Assembly (NCBI GenBank): GCA_016222805.1
Contig: JACRQG010000022.1
Coordinates: 149,099-213,098, forward strand
Source of the DNA: Verrucomicrobiota bacterium
Lineage (GTDB): Bacteria > Verrucomicrobiota > Verrucomicrobiia > Opitutales > Opitutaceae
DNA length: 64,000 nt
Reading direction: 5' to 3'
A model generated the notes under the pieces. It ran no database searches. It was not told the DNA's origin and was given only the letters and a program-made list of their open reading frames with translations. Shown here one piece after another: positions 45,962 to 56,206 of this stretch; positions within the stretch are counted from its first letter, which is position 1, and each line of letters begins with the position of its first letter. A program made the position numbers and the translations under genes.

Positions 45962-47868
45962 GGCTTCATGGATTCTCCCCCTCGGTTCGTTCCGGGGCGG
46001 ATCTGTACACGGATCAGCGGACGGGATGCAGGCTGAACCAGGCGGATGCCGATCCGCGTGACCGCCTTGCGGCCGGAGCGGGACGGTTCGACGGTCTCTC
46101 CCCTGATTTGAACAGCCGCACCGTTGGCCGTGATGTCGACCTCGACGGACTCGCCCTCGTCTTCCACCCGCAGGGAATGCGGTCCGGTCTGCTGCCACGT
46201 GCCCAGCGTGATCAGCGCAGTTTCGAACGGGAGCGGCGAAGACGCCACGGCCTCGTCGCTCACGGTCAAGGACCCGGCTCCCGTCCGGTCGTAGACGAAG
46301 GTGCGCACCAGCGACTCCAGGGCCGGCACGGGATACGCCGAGCGTAGCTCGACGGACCAGACATCCCGCAACTCACTGAATTCGGTTTTGAGGGTGACGG
46401 CGCGGGCCTGCGCACCCGGTTGCTGCAGCGTCTCCGCGACGCGGGGCACGGGATGGCCATAGGAATTCAAGAGTTTGCTCTCGTAGCGTCGCGCACTGAA
46501 GGTGCGCCCGGTCCGCACCTCCTGGCCCGGATCGAGCAGCACGGCGCGTTGGCCGACCAACACGACGTAGGAACCGACGTCGTTGTGGTTGTGCTGCTCT
46601 GCATTGTGACCGCCCTTGAGCGCCACCGCCAGGCGGCACGGAGAACCCGGCTCCGGGCGGCCAACCAGCACTCCACCCTGCGGAAACCAGGAACGAACGC
46701 CGATTTCCAGGGGCGTCACCGGCCGGGCGGACTCGCGGAGGGAGGCCGCGTCGAAACGGTAGAACAAATCCGCAAACAGGTACTTGGCATCCGTGTCCGG
46801 GACCGGCAGCGACGGCTGTCCAAAGCCAAAACGCCGGTTCACGAAGTTCATCAGCCGCAGGTCGGGGCGGGCGCCCGGCGTGGTGTCGGCGAAGGCCGGG
46901 CTGATCCCCGGCGCCATTTCGATGCGAAAGGCGTAGGCGGCGGCAGCCGGCACCGACGGGCGCGCCAGCAAGTCGATGCGCCCGGAAGTCGCCTTGTGAA
47001 TGATCCCTGCCAGCAGCACGTAGTGACCGAAACCGTAGTTCCAGTAACTCACACCCTCGCTGCAATAGCCGTCCTCCGTGTAGCTGCGGAGAAACGTCCA
47101 GGACTGCTCCATCGCGGCCCGCACGAAGAACGCGCGCTCTTCCGGGGCCTCCAGCAGCGCCAGGGCCGTGCCGGTCACACCCGCGAGACACACGGAGTTC
47201 CAGTTGTTATGGTAGTTCAACCAGTGCCGCGGCTGCTCGCCGGCGATCATCCGGCGAAACGGCGCGAAGATGCGCCGCTCCAATTCGCGCCGGAGGAGCG
47301 CGCGGATCTCGGCCGGCAACCGCGCGCCGAGCGCGTAATCGACCGAAGCCAGATTCCACGCGAGGGCCGACGAGAAGAGATCGATGCTGATCGCGGTGCC
47401 CTTGAAATCGCGCAACTCGCGGTCGTAGTTGGGAAACACCCACGCTTTCTCCGCACAGAGCGACCGGAGGGTATGCTCCAACTCCGCGAGAAACCGGCCG
47501 CGGTCCTCCACGCACTCCGCCAGCGTCAAGGCCACCACGCGGTCGCGGCGCGCACGGCACAGCGCATCCCAGCGCGCGCGGGTGGCCGCGGAGTACTCCC
47601 GATGCAACGCCAGATACACCTCATCGGTGCCCTCGGGAAGCGGCGAACGCAGCAGCGCTTCCGCCCGGCGGACGAGCGCCCTGCCATCTTCCGTGTCGGC
47701 CACCCTGGACCAGGTCGCGCGATCGGTGACCGGTACGCCGAAGGCGATCGGCGCCGCCCGAAGAAGACCGATCACCTCCTCCGGGGATGGCAAGGGCTCG
47801 TCGGGCGGCCGGGGTGCAGACGCCGCGGCGTGTGCGCAGAGCTGCGTCACGAGCAACACGCAGGGCAT
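45958..47868 (-). CDS. exported heparinase II/III-like polysaccharide lyase
   Basis: A protein of about 636 aa: a signal peptide (MPCVLLVTQLCAHAAASA), an alpha/alpha-toroid (residues ~40-370, with HWLNYHNNWNSVCLAGVTGT), and a C-terminal antiparallel beta-sandwich opening with GGHNAEQHNHNDVGSYVV, the histidine-rich signature of the heparinase II/III superfamily. Such lyases cleave uronate-containing polysaccharides by beta-elimination. ATG 47868 is preferred to the TTG at 47967 because it gives a clean signal peptide behind a GGGGG ribosome site. It heads the ATGA-linked operon. Confidence 0.85.
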   Translation of the reverse strand: MPCVLLVTQLCAHAAASAPRPPDEPLPSPEEVIGLLRAAPIAFGVPVTDRATWSRVADTEDGRALVRRAEALLRSPLPEGTDEVYLALHREYSAATRARWDALCRARRDRVVALTLAECVEDRGRFLAELEHTLRSLCAEKAWVFPNYDRELRDFKGTAISIDLFSSALAWNLASVDYALGARLPAEIRALLRRELERRIFAPFRRMIAGEQPRHWLNYHNNWNSVCLAGVTGTALALLEAPEERAFFVRAAMEQSWTFLRSYTEDGYCSEGVSYWNYGFGHYVLLAGIIHKATSGRIDLLARPSVPAAAAYAFRIEMAPGISPAFADTTPGARPDLRLMNFVNRRFGFGQPSLPVPDTDAKYLFADLFYRFDAASLRESARPVTPLEIGVRSWFPQGGVLVGRPEPGSPCRLAVALKGGHNAEQHNHNDVGSYVVLVGQRAVLLDPGQEVRTGRTFSARRYESKLLNSYGHPVPRVAETLQQPGAQARAVTLKTEFSELRDVWSVELRSAYPVPALESLVRTFVYDRTGAGSLTVSDEAVASSPLPFETALITLGTWQQTGPHSLRVEDEGESVEVDITANGAAVQIRGETVEPSRSGRKAVTRIGIRLVQPASRPLIRVQIRPGTNRGGESMKP

Positions 47869-48080
47869 CGCCTTACCCCCGACCAGCCGACGCAGTGCGA
47901 GCACCGCCGCGAGCCGTCGCAACGACCGCCGGCACCACGAATCAGATGGATCAGATGGCACAGTCAAATTGAGGACTCAGGCAATCACGTGCTCCCCCAG
48001 TTTCGCAACCTTCTCGCGTTGACGCCGCTCCACCCCCGCGCGCGCGACGACCGCCTTCGCGCGGCGCAAGGCGGGCACGG

Positions 48081-49238
48081 TCACGGTGCGGCGCGAAGGA
48101 TCTCGGCGGACTTCGCGCGAAACAGCTCGAGCCAGGGGCGGGTGAGCGCGCCGTTGATGCTCGGCTCCGCCCGCGCGTAATCGGCGATGGTCTTGCCCCA
48201 GTAGAAGCCCAGAAAACCGTCGGCGAGACGGCGGGAGCCATCGATGAAGGCGCCGAGTTCCTCCGCGCTGCAGGAGAGGGGAAACATCTCCTCGATCAGG
48301 ATGGGTTTCCCAAGCTCGTAGGCCGCCAGGGCCGTGAGGGCCTTGGGGACCTCGCCCTTCTTGGGGTAGAAATGCACACTGACGAAATCGAGCGCGCGGC
48401 CCGTCTTCGGGTCCGAGAACAGCGGCTTGGCGCCGGGAAAACTGAGATTCCAGGGAATCTCTCCGACGGTAATCAAGTGCCGGGAGTCGTGGATGCGGAT
48501 CGCCGCGGCGAGGCGATCCATCCAGGCCTGCGCCACCTGTTCCCGGCTGCGGCCGGCGAGATCGAGGGTGATGCGTTGAATGAAGTGTTTGCCGCCCAGT
48601 TCGCCGGTGAGCCATTCGGTTTCGGGCTTTTTGGCCCCGGGCAAGATCGGCTCATTCATCAAGTCGTAGCAGAAGACCGCGGCGCTCGCGGCGCAGGTGC
48701 GGGCGATGGCGGACCAGAATCTCTCCTGCACCGCCCAGCGTTCGGTCTCGGTGAGGGAGTCGTACCACGGCGGGACGTCGCGTTTGTGATAGCAGCCGAG
48801 GCCGGTGAGGTCGAGGTAGAGGCCGGTTTCCTCGGCGAGGCGGACCAGGCGGGCCAGAAGGGCGAGCGCGCGTGCATCCGGATCGGCGGGAGACTGCATG
48901 AACTTCCCCAGTTGCAGGTGCACGCGCACGAGGTTGGCGCCGAGATCACGCATCTCCCGGAAATCCTCCTCCACGGTGGACCACTCCTGCTCCCAGTAAT
49001 CTTCGAGCAGGCGGCCCGCGTCGTCGTGGTCGTAGTTAAAGCCCCACGCCACGAACCGGGTGCCGGAGGCCGCGCGGACAAAGTGCGTGCCGTCGGCACT
49101 GACGCGAATCCACTCCAGGGCCGGGTGCGGCGCGGTGTGCGCCGGGTCACGGATCGCCGGCGGGGCGGAAGCGGCAGGCGCGTGGGCCGGAAAAACGCAG
49201 ATCGCGAGCAACACGAGCAGGGCGGGACAGAGGTGCAT
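48081..49238 (-). CDS. exported GH5-like glycoside hydrolase
   Basis: A 385-aa protein with a signal peptide (MHLCPALLVLLAICVFPAHA). A TIM barrel of the cellulase (GH-A clan) type follows: VAWGFNYDHDD near 60, LGANLVRVHLQ near 95, the acid/base Glu in YDLMNEP near 195, and the likely nucleophile in KPILIEEMF near 325. The substrate may be a beta-mannan, glucan or related glycan. It lies 212 bp upstream of the heparinase-like gene on the same strand, possibly in the same transcript or with its own promoter. Confidence 0.82.
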   Translation of the reverse strand: MHLCPALLVLLAICVFPAHAPAASAPPAIRDPAHTAPHPALEWIRVSADGTHFVRAASGTRFVAWGFNYDHDDAGRLLEDYWEQEWSTVEEDFREMRDLGANLVRVHLQLGKFMQSPADPDARALALLARLVRLAEETGLYLDLTGLGCYHKRDVPPWYDSLTETERWAVQERFWSAIARTCAASAAVFCYDLMNEPILPGAKKPETEWLTGELGGKHFIQRITLDLAGRSREQVAQAWMDRLAAAIRIHDSRHLITVGEIPWNLSFPGAKPLFSDPKTGRALDFVSVHFYPKKGEVPKALTALAAYELGKPILIEEMFPLSCSAEELGAFIDGSRRLADGFLGFYWGKTIADYARAEPSINGALTRPWLELFRAKSAEILRAAP

Positions 49239-49475
49239 GGCAACGAGCCTGGAGCGAATGTCGTTGGGACGGACTCGAGTTACGGTCCCGCCAAGCAAAG
49301 CGCGAGGGGGTTCCGTTGAGAAGACCATTTGGGCCAAAGGGCCTCACCCCAACCCTCGCGGCGATGGGAGAGAGTGTTCGCAACCCCCTCCCGGATTAGA
49401 TTCCCCTGAAAATCCAGTTTCCCAGCACGACCAGATGTAGTTTCCTCGGAGCAGCAACTCCAACCCCTTCCTCTG

Positions 49476-50765
<1,290 letters not shown>

Positions 50766-50788
50766 TTCCTGGCCAACCCCGCCCCCCC

Positions 50789-50823
50789 CGTCAAGGCACC
50801 GCCAAAGGCGTCAGGCCTTGACG
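50789..50823 (+). terminator. hairpin after the Gfo/Idh/MocA gene
   Basis: A 9-bp perfect stem, CGTCAAGGC with GCCTTGACG (50789-50797 and 50815-50823), 23 bp after the stop at 50765. A smaller GCC/GGC stem lies inside. There is no T-run, so termination is only likely. Confidence 0.45.
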
Positions 50824-50945
50824 CAGGCATCACTCCACGCCGGGCGGCCGGCGCGCACCGCTGAAGGCGTGATGGACCTGCGTCTGCGCTTCCGCCACGT
50901 CCGGATGATCCAGCGCGGCAAACCGCCGATTGACAGGTCCGGTCG

Positions 50946-50974
50946 CACGAGGACGGCTCGGCGAGCTCCTCGTG
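50946..50974 (+). promoter_or_regulatory. hairpin upstream of the beta-helix gene
   Basis: An 8-bp perfect stem, CACGAGGA with TCCTCGTG (13-nt loop), followed 14 bp later by five T (50989-50993). It could end readthrough from 50765 or form part of a leader. The palindromic operator follows at 51016. Confidence 0.4.
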
Positions 50975-51015
50975 GCAGGCGAGGCTCCTTTTTCCTGCGC
51001 GCACCGAACCAAGCT

Positions 51016-51029
51016 TACGTAATTTCGTA
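51016..51029. promoter_or_regulatory. palindromic site TACG-N6-CGTA (site 1)
   Basis: TACGTAATTTCGTA, 43 bp before the ATG of the beta-helix gene. First of five such sites, all intergenic and all before plus-strand genes of this locus. The two 7-nt half-sites are TACGTAA and, on the other strand, TACGAAA. Confidence 0.65.
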
Positions 51030-51071
51030 TCGCCCGCACCTTGCAGGTCTTTTCCGACGAAGGGAGGATGG

Positions 51072-52253
51072 ATGCGCATGCAGCCTCCCCTCGCGCCCTA
51101 CCTCGTCGGCTTAGGTCGAGCTTCACCGCGCCTTGCCCTTTGCGCCGCCGCTTTGCTGGCAGTCGCGTCACCTGCCGCCGCCGAGTGGAGCGAGGTCATC
51201 GAAAACCGCACCTTCCCCACGGGCCTGGTGCTCGACGGCCGATCCGACGTCCTGATCCGCAACTGCCAGTTCTCGAACCCCACCGCCGGCAATGGGCTCT
51301 CGATCGTGAACTGTTGCCGGATTCGGGTTGAAAACTGCGTCATCCGCCGCGTCGGCCGGGAGGAACTCCTCAACCAGCCGCCCCGCAAGGTCGGTGACCA
51401 TGAGTTTCATCCCGTCTCACTGCACGCGGTCCACGGCGTCCTGCTGCAGGACAGCACCCAGGTTACCCTCATCGGAAACGACATCACCGATGTGATGGGA
51501 GTCGGCCTCTCGGCGTACATGAGTTACGAACGGATGGACGAAGACGCCGGGCTCCTGATCGAGAAGAACCGCGTCGCCTACACCTTCGACGACGGCATCG
51601 ATTTCAGCGTCAAGGGCGGCCCCCGCGATCCCGATATCCGGCCCAATCTCCGCGGCGTGACGATCCGCCAGAACCTGATCCACGACATCGGCCTCGGGCT
51701 CAGCAGCCTCACCTTTGCGCGCCACGGGATGTACCTCAGCGTCCGCGATGCGGTGGTGGAGGAAAACACGATCTACAACTGCTTCTACGGCGAAGGGATC
51801 TCCGTGCGCAACAGCGGCATCATTCGCGGCAACCGGATTCGCAACTGCGCGCGCGCCTGCATCGGCGTCTGGGCCCAGGGTCGCACGGCCGGCAGCTCCG
51901 GCGAATTGCTCATCGAGGGGAACATTTGCCGCCAGGACTTCGCCATCAATCTGCCGATGCGTCACGTGGCCCAACCGGAGAGAATCCACACCCTGCCGCT
52001 GGCCGGCATCGTGATTCAGCATCGCACCCGTCCGGAAGTGGCCATGAAGCGCATCACTGTTCGCCGAAACGAAGTGCTCATCCGACCGGACTACGCGCTG
52101 CCCGTGCCCCTGCTCGGCGGCAGCGGCAGCCCCAAGGGCGCTACCACCGAGTTGGTAATTGCGGAGAACACACTTACGGACCAACGCGCCCCCAAGGTCT
52201 ATTTTGGCAACCTCCCCGCCGACCTGGCAGCACAGAACCGCCTGCTCCCGTAA
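51072..52253 (+). CDS. exported right-handed parallel beta-helix protein
   Basis: A 393-aa protein with a signal peptide (hydrophobic part LALCAAALLAVASPAAA, cleavage near 37). The chain consists of regularly spaced beta-helix coils (VLIRNCQFSN, IRVENCVIRR, VTLIGNDITDV, GLLIEKNRVAYT and further ones), the fold of pectate lyases, polygalacturonases and alginate epimerases. An exact family is not evident. AGGGAGG at 51061-51067 serves ATG 51072 or the second ATG at 51078. Probably a polysaccharide-modifying enzyme. An operator-like palindrome lies just upstream. Confidence 0.78.
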   Translation: MRMQPPLAPYLVGLGRASPRLALCAAALLAVASPAAAEWSEVIENRTFPTGLVLDGRSDVLIRNCQFSNPTAGNGLSIVNCCRIRVENCVIRRVGREELLNQPPRKVGDHEFHPVSLHAVHGVLLQDSTQVTLIGNDITDVMGVGLSAYMSYERMDEDAGLLIEKNRVAYTFDDGIDFSVKGGPRDPDIRPNLRGVTIRQNLIHDIGLGLSSLTFARHGMYLSVRDAVVEENTIYNCFYGEGISVRNSGIIRGNRIRNCARACIGVWAQGRTAGSSGELLIEGNICRQDFAINLPMRHVAQPERIHTLPLAGIVIQHRTRPEVAMKRITVRRNEVLIRPDYALPVPLLGGSGSPKGATTELVIAENTLTDQRAPKVYFGNLPADLAAQNRLLP

Positions 52254-52275
52254 GCCGGTTCCGCGCAGCCCCGGA

Positions 52276-52289
52276 TACGAGAACTCGTA
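52276..52289. promoter_or_regulatory. palindromic site TACG-N6-CGTA (site 2)
   Basis: TACGAGAACTCGTA, a fully symmetrical 14-mer apart from the two central bases, 70 bp before the isomerase-like gene. Half-sites TACGAGA and TACGAGT. Confidence 0.65.
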
Positions 52290-52358
52290 GTCCGGGCCCA
52301 GCCAACCGTTCTCGACCCCCTTCGCCCTGCCTTTCATCTTCCGCAATCTGCCGCCCCC

Positions 52359-53249
52359 ATGCTCCTCCTCCGCCTCCTCCCTTCGTCCGGCGTGGCCTTC
52401 CTGACGATCGTCGCCAGCTGTCTCGGCGGGCTGCCCCCGCGGCTATCGGCCGCCGACGCACCCGAGTTGTTCGCGTTCGACAATGGAGTCGGTCGCTCCG
52501 CCTGGTCGGGGGAACGGCAGGCCGCGACCCTCCGCGAGCTCGGCTACCAGGGTATCACCTACAATTACACCAACCCCGAGGACATGGCGACGCGGCTCGC
52601 CGCCATCCAGCAGGCAGGGCTCCGGATGTACGGGCTCTACGCCCCGGCGCGCCTCGGTCAGGAGGAAACTTTCGCCCCCGGCCTGGCCGAAACGGTCCGG
52701 GCCTTGCGCGGCTCGGGCGCGGTGCTCTGGCTGATCGTTCCGAAGCCAGCCCAAGCCGGTAATTATGACGCGGAGGTCGTGCAGAAGATCCAGGCGGCGG
52801 CCGACCTCGCCGCTTCTGCCGGGCTGCGGGTGGTGCTTTACCCGCACAAGGGCTTCTTTGTGGCGGATGTCGAACACGCCTACCGCCTCGCCGTCACGGC
52901 GCAGCGCGCCAACGTGGGCGTGACGTTCAACCTCTGCCACGAGCTCGCCGCCGGCAACGGGGCCCGACTCCCTGCCATCCTCCGCCAGGTCGCGCCCCTG
53001 CTGCAGATGGTCAGCCTCAACGGCGCCACCGACAAGCCTGGCGGCACCTGGGATGATTTCATCCAGGTACTCGGGCAGGGCCAATACGACGTTGCGGCGC
53101 TCCTGCGCACTCTCCGGGAGGTTAATTATCGCGGCCCGATCGGGCTGCAGTTTTACAACGTCAAGGGCGATCCGTACGCGAACCTCTCCCACTCCATGAT
53201 CGCCTGGCGGAGTCTGAACAAGGGGATCTGGTCGTCCCCCGACCGCTGA
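52359..53249 (+). CDS. exported xylose-isomerase-like TIM-barrel protein
   Basis: A 296-aa sugar phosphate isomerase/epimerase-type TIM barrel (AP endonuclease 2 superfamily) with an N-terminal signal peptide (VAFLTIVASCLGGLPP). Strand/loop elements include GYQGITYNYTNPEDM near 65, LRVVLYPHKGFFV near 150 and VGVTFNLCHELAAGN near 188, which hold candidate metal ligands. Exported members occur beside Gfo/Idh/MocA oxidoreductases, where they may act on ketosugar products in the periplasm. Substrate unknown. Confidence 0.78.
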   Translation: MLLLRLLPSSGVAFLTIVASCLGGLPPRLSAADAPELFAFDNGVGRSAWSGERQAATLRELGYQGITYNYTNPEDMATRLAAIQQAGLRMYGLYAPARLGQEETFAPGLAETVRALRGSGAVLWLIVPKPAQAGNYDAEVVQKIQAAADLAASAGLRVVLYPHKGFFVADVEHAYRLAVTAQRANVGVTFNLCHELAAGNGARLPAILRQVAPLLQMVSLNGATDKPGGTWDDFIQVLGQGQYDVAALLRTLREVNYRGPIGLQFYNVKGDPYANLSHSMIAWRSLNKGIWSSPDR

Positions 53250-53375
53250 TGCACTCGCGGCAAGCGCAGTGCCGACGCGCAGAGCGGGGCGACGACCCGG
53301 CCCCGGGAGCCGCGTCCAATCGGCGGCGCGCTGGGCACGGCGCTGGGTCTCCAGGCCCCACGAGGTAGTCTGAAG

Positions 53376-55352
53376 ATGAAGTTCCCCCCCCGCGCCCGGC
53401 TTGGCTTGCGCTGCCTCCTGCTCGGAGTCGGCGGGACTCTGGGGGCCCCGGCGCTGGCCGATTCCGGCCTCCTTGGCTGGGTCAGCCCGGAACTGCGGCG
53501 CACGGAACGGCAACTGGCAGAGTCCCGCACCGCCCTGCTCCAGCTCGGCGAATCCACGATCGGAAACACCGTGCCGCAGCTGGGTTTTCAACATCAGCAG
53601 GTGCCCACGCCGCCGCCCCAGTCTCCCTGGCTGCAGATCGATCTCGGAAGCGTGCAACCCATCGATCAGATCGCGCTCATTCCGACCCTCACTGACTTTC
53701 AGGCGGCGGGCCAGGGATCGTATGGATTCCCGGTTCGTTTCCGGCTCGACGTTTCCGATGAGCCCAACTTCTCGCGCTTCACCCGCGTGCGCGACGAGAC
53801 CGAGCGGGATTTCCCCACTCCCGGCGTGGCTCCGGTCCTGACCCACACCAAGGGAGTGAGCGCGCGCTACATCCGGCTGACCGTGACCCGGCTGCACGAG
53901 GCCAACGGCACCTACTTCTATTCGCTAGCTGAAATCATGGTCCTGCGCGGAAACCGGAATGTCGCCCTGCGCCGCCCGGTCCGCGCCACCGACGCCGCAG
54001 TGATCGCCAATCGCTGGGCGAGCTCCTACGTCACCGACGGACGGACTCCGCTGGGTCCGCCGATTCGTCGTACCCGGTTGCCGTCGCACGACGCCTACTT
54101 CGCCGAGGCTGCGCCCAACACGCCGGCGGCGTGGGTGGCGGTGGATCTGGGGCGCGAGCGGAAGATTGAGGAAATCCGGCTGCATCCGCTGCATTCGTGG
54201 CAGGGCGCCGATGTGCCCGGCTTTTCGTTTCCCCTCCAGTTCCAGCTCGAAGCCGGCAACCGGGAGGATTTTGCCGACGCCCGCGTGATCTGGTCGACCG
54301 GGTCGGAGGACTTCCCCAATCCGGGCAACAACCCCGTCACAATCGTCGCCGACGGCGACACGGGCCGCTTTGTCCGCCTGGTGGCGACGAAATTCTCCAT
54401 CCGCAGTCCGCGCTTCGCCATTTCGGAACTGGAGGTCTACGTCGACGGCAGCAGTGTTTCGCGCGGCTGCCGCGCGCTTTCCTCGGGACACCCGGCACTC
54501 GCCGCCCCCCGGCCGATCGCACTGCTCACCGACGGGCTGGCGAGCCTGGGCGAAATCATCGAGCTCCCCGTCTGGCTGGAACAGGCCACCGAACGGGCCC
54601 GCCTGCAGCGTAAGGTGTCGGACCTTGAACGGGAGTTTGGGCGCGCGCGCTTGGCCGCCGAGACGCGGATTGCCTGGCTCGCCGGGGGCCTGGTGGTTGC
54701 GCTGGTCATCGGCTCCGTCGCGTTCGTAGTCACGAGCCACCGGGCCCGACGCCGGGAACGCGACGCCTTCCGCTCCCGGCTGGCCCGCGACCTGCACGAC
54801 GAGATCGGGAGCAATCTGGCCGGCATCGCGGTTACGGCGGAAGCGGCGTCGCTGCAATCCTCGGCCCAAGCCGGTGAACTCGGCACGATCGCGCAGGCGG
54901 CGCGGGACTCCGCCGAGGCGATGCGCGAGGTGCTTTGGCTGGTGGGGGCGCGCGAGCAGGCGAATATCGACCTGCTGGCCCACCTCAAACTCGTGGCCGC
55001 CCGGCTGCTCCCCGGCAAGGAGGTGGTCTGGCTGATGTTTCCCGATTCCGTGCCGCCGGCCCTTCCCTCCGAGGCGCGGCGCGAGCTGTTTCTCTTTTTC
55101 AAGGAGGCGCTCGCCAACGTGGCGCGTCACGCCGATGCGCCGAGGGTGGAGATCGCGCTGCAGTTCGAACCGTACCTCGAACTCTCCATCCACGATCACG
55201 GACGCGGCTTCTCGCCCGCCAGCCAGGAAACGGGGATCGGCCTGAGCAGCCTCAAGGCGCGCGCGGAGCTGCTCGACGCCACCCTCATGGTGCGCAGCGA
55301 ACCCGGCGGCGGCACCCTGCTCACCCTGCGGGCGCGCGCCGCGCGCGACTAG
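53376..55352 (+). CDS. sensor histidine kinase with two discoidin-like periplasmic domains
   Basis: A 658-aa sensor. Signal peptide (1-29), then two F5/8-type-C-like beta-sandwich domains (about 60-190 with PWLQIDLGSVQPIDQIALIP and YIRLTVTRL; about 200-365 with AWVAVDLGRERKIEEIRLHP and RFVRLVATKF), a short coiled coil (406-430), and a single transmembrane helix (~431-455). The kinase is of HisKA_3/NarX type with the phospho-His in ARDLHDEIGSNL near 473, and an HATPase end (DHGRGF, GIGLSSLKAR). The discoidin pair probably binds a saccharide of the locus. The partner response regulator starts 28 bp downstream. Confidence 0.88.
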   Translation: MKFPPRARLGLRCLLLGVGGTLGAPALADSGLLGWVSPELRRTERQLAESRTALLQLGESTIGNTVPQLGFQHQQVPTPPPQSPWLQIDLGSVQPIDQIALIPTLTDFQAAGQGSYGFPVRFRLDVSDEPNFSRFTRVRDETERDFPTPGVAPVLTHTKGVSARYIRLTVTRLHEANGTYFYSLAEIMVLRGNRNVALRRPVRATDAAVIANRWASSYVTDGRTPLGPPIRRTRLPSHDAYFAEAAPNTPAAWVAVDLGRERKIEEIRLHPLHSWQGADVPGFSFPLQFQLEAGNREDFADARVIWSTGSEDFPNPGNNPVTIVADGDTGRFVRLVATKFSIRSPRFAISELEVYVDGSSVSRGCRALSSGHPALAAPRPIALLTDGLASLGEIIELPVWLEQATERARLQRKVSDLEREFGRARLAAETRIAWLAGGLVVALVIGSVAFVVTSHRARRRERDAFRSRLARDLHDEIGSNLAGIAVTAEAASLQSSAQAGELGTIAQAARDSAEAMREVLWLVGAREQANIDLLAHLKLVAARLLPGKEVVWLMFPDSVPPALPSEARRELFLFFKEALANVARHADAPRVEIALQFEPYLELSIHDHGRGFSPASQETGIGLSSLKARAELLDATLMVRSEPGGGTLLTLRARAARD

Positions 55353-55380
55353 CCCCGCTCTCTCACCCCCACCCTCTCCC

Positions 55381-56031
55381 ATGGCCCGCGTCTGGATTAT
55401 CGAGGACAACATGAACTTCCGGCGTGGCCTGGGCCGCGCCTTGTCGCTGCCGCCGGCCGCGCACCAAGTGCGGGAGTTCACCTCCTGCGAGGAGGCCCTG
55501 ACCGGCCTCAAGACCGAACCTCAACCTGAGGTCGTTCTCCTCGACGTCGGTCTGCCGGGCATGGACGGAATCACGGGCATCGCGCACCTCAAGAGCCACG
55601 CGCCCGCCGCCAGCATTCTGATTCTCACCGTCTTCGATGACGACGAGAAGATCTTCCGCGCGATCTGCAACGGCGCTTCCGGCTACCTGCTGAAGGCGCA
55701 ACCGGTCGCCACCATCGTCACCGCGATCGCCGATGCTTTGGGCGGCGGGGCGCCCATGAATCCGCGCATCGCCCACCGCGTGCTCGCCATGTTCTCCAAG
55801 CTGGCGCCGGCCAAGAAGGACTTCGGCCTGACCGAACGCGAGACCGCCGTGCTCCGCTGCATGGCTTCCGGCATGCCACGGAAGAGGATTCCGGAAGCGG
55901 TCAACCTCAACCCTCACACCACCGACTTCGTGATTCGGGCGATCTACCGCAAACTCCACGTCAACTGCGCGACGGCCGCGGTTTCCGTCGCCGTCCGCGA
56001 GCGGCTCGTTGAAGACGACAAGGGAGGCTAA
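55381..56031 (+). CDS. NarL/FixJ-type response regulator
   Basis: A 216-aa regulator. The receiver domain has acidic residues EDN at 8-10 and the phospho-acceptor Asp55 in VVLLDVGLPG; the switch Thr is in ILTVFDDDEK and the conserved Lys in YLLKA. A LuxR-type helix-turn-helix covers residues 155-210 (LTERETAVLRCMASGM, then AIYRKLHV). It is clearly the partner of the kinase upstream. It lies in the middle of the genes preceded by TACG-N6-CGTA palindromes and is the best candidate to bind them. Confidence 0.92.
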   Translation: MARVWIIEDNMNFRRGLGRALSLPPAAHQVREFTSCEEALTGLKTEPQPEVVLLDVGLPGMDGITGIAHLKSHAPAASILILTVFDDDEKIFRAICNGASGYLLKAQPVATIVTAIADALGGGAPMNPRIAHRVLAMFSKLAPAKKDFGLTERETAVLRCMASGMPRKRIPEAVNLNPHTTDFVIRAIYRKLHVNCATAAVSVAVRERLVEDDKGG

Positions 56032-56104
56032 ACGCGCGGCGCCCCGCGATCCAAGGCGCCTTGGCCGGATCGCTTCGCCCGGCTCCATGCGGGCCGCTCA
56101 CGCT

Positions 56105-56118
56105 TACGGATCTTCGTA
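56105..56118. promoter_or_regulatory. palindromic site TACG-N6-CGTA (site 3)
   Basis: TACGGATCTTCGTA, 73 bp after the response-regulator stop and 88 bp before the ATG of the second Gfo/Idh/MocA gene. Half-sites TACGGAT and TACGAAG. Confidence 0.65.
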
Positions 56119-56206
56119 GACGGCCGGAATTGCCCCGGAGTCCAGGGCGATGCACATCGTCTTGACCTCCGAGCCACGCTCCCGGTCGCAGTCCTGCCCC
56201 ACTACC

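Noticed and set aside
46334..46346. TACG-N5-CGTA inside the heparinase-like gene
   Set aside because: The spacing is 5 instead of 6 and it lies within coding sequence, so it was not counted with the five intergenic palindromes.
47977..48615. A 212-aa minus-strand frame overlapping the GH5-like gene
   Set aside because: It is in another frame of a well-supported gene and ends in the spacer; Arg/Gly-rich composition marks it as a shadow.
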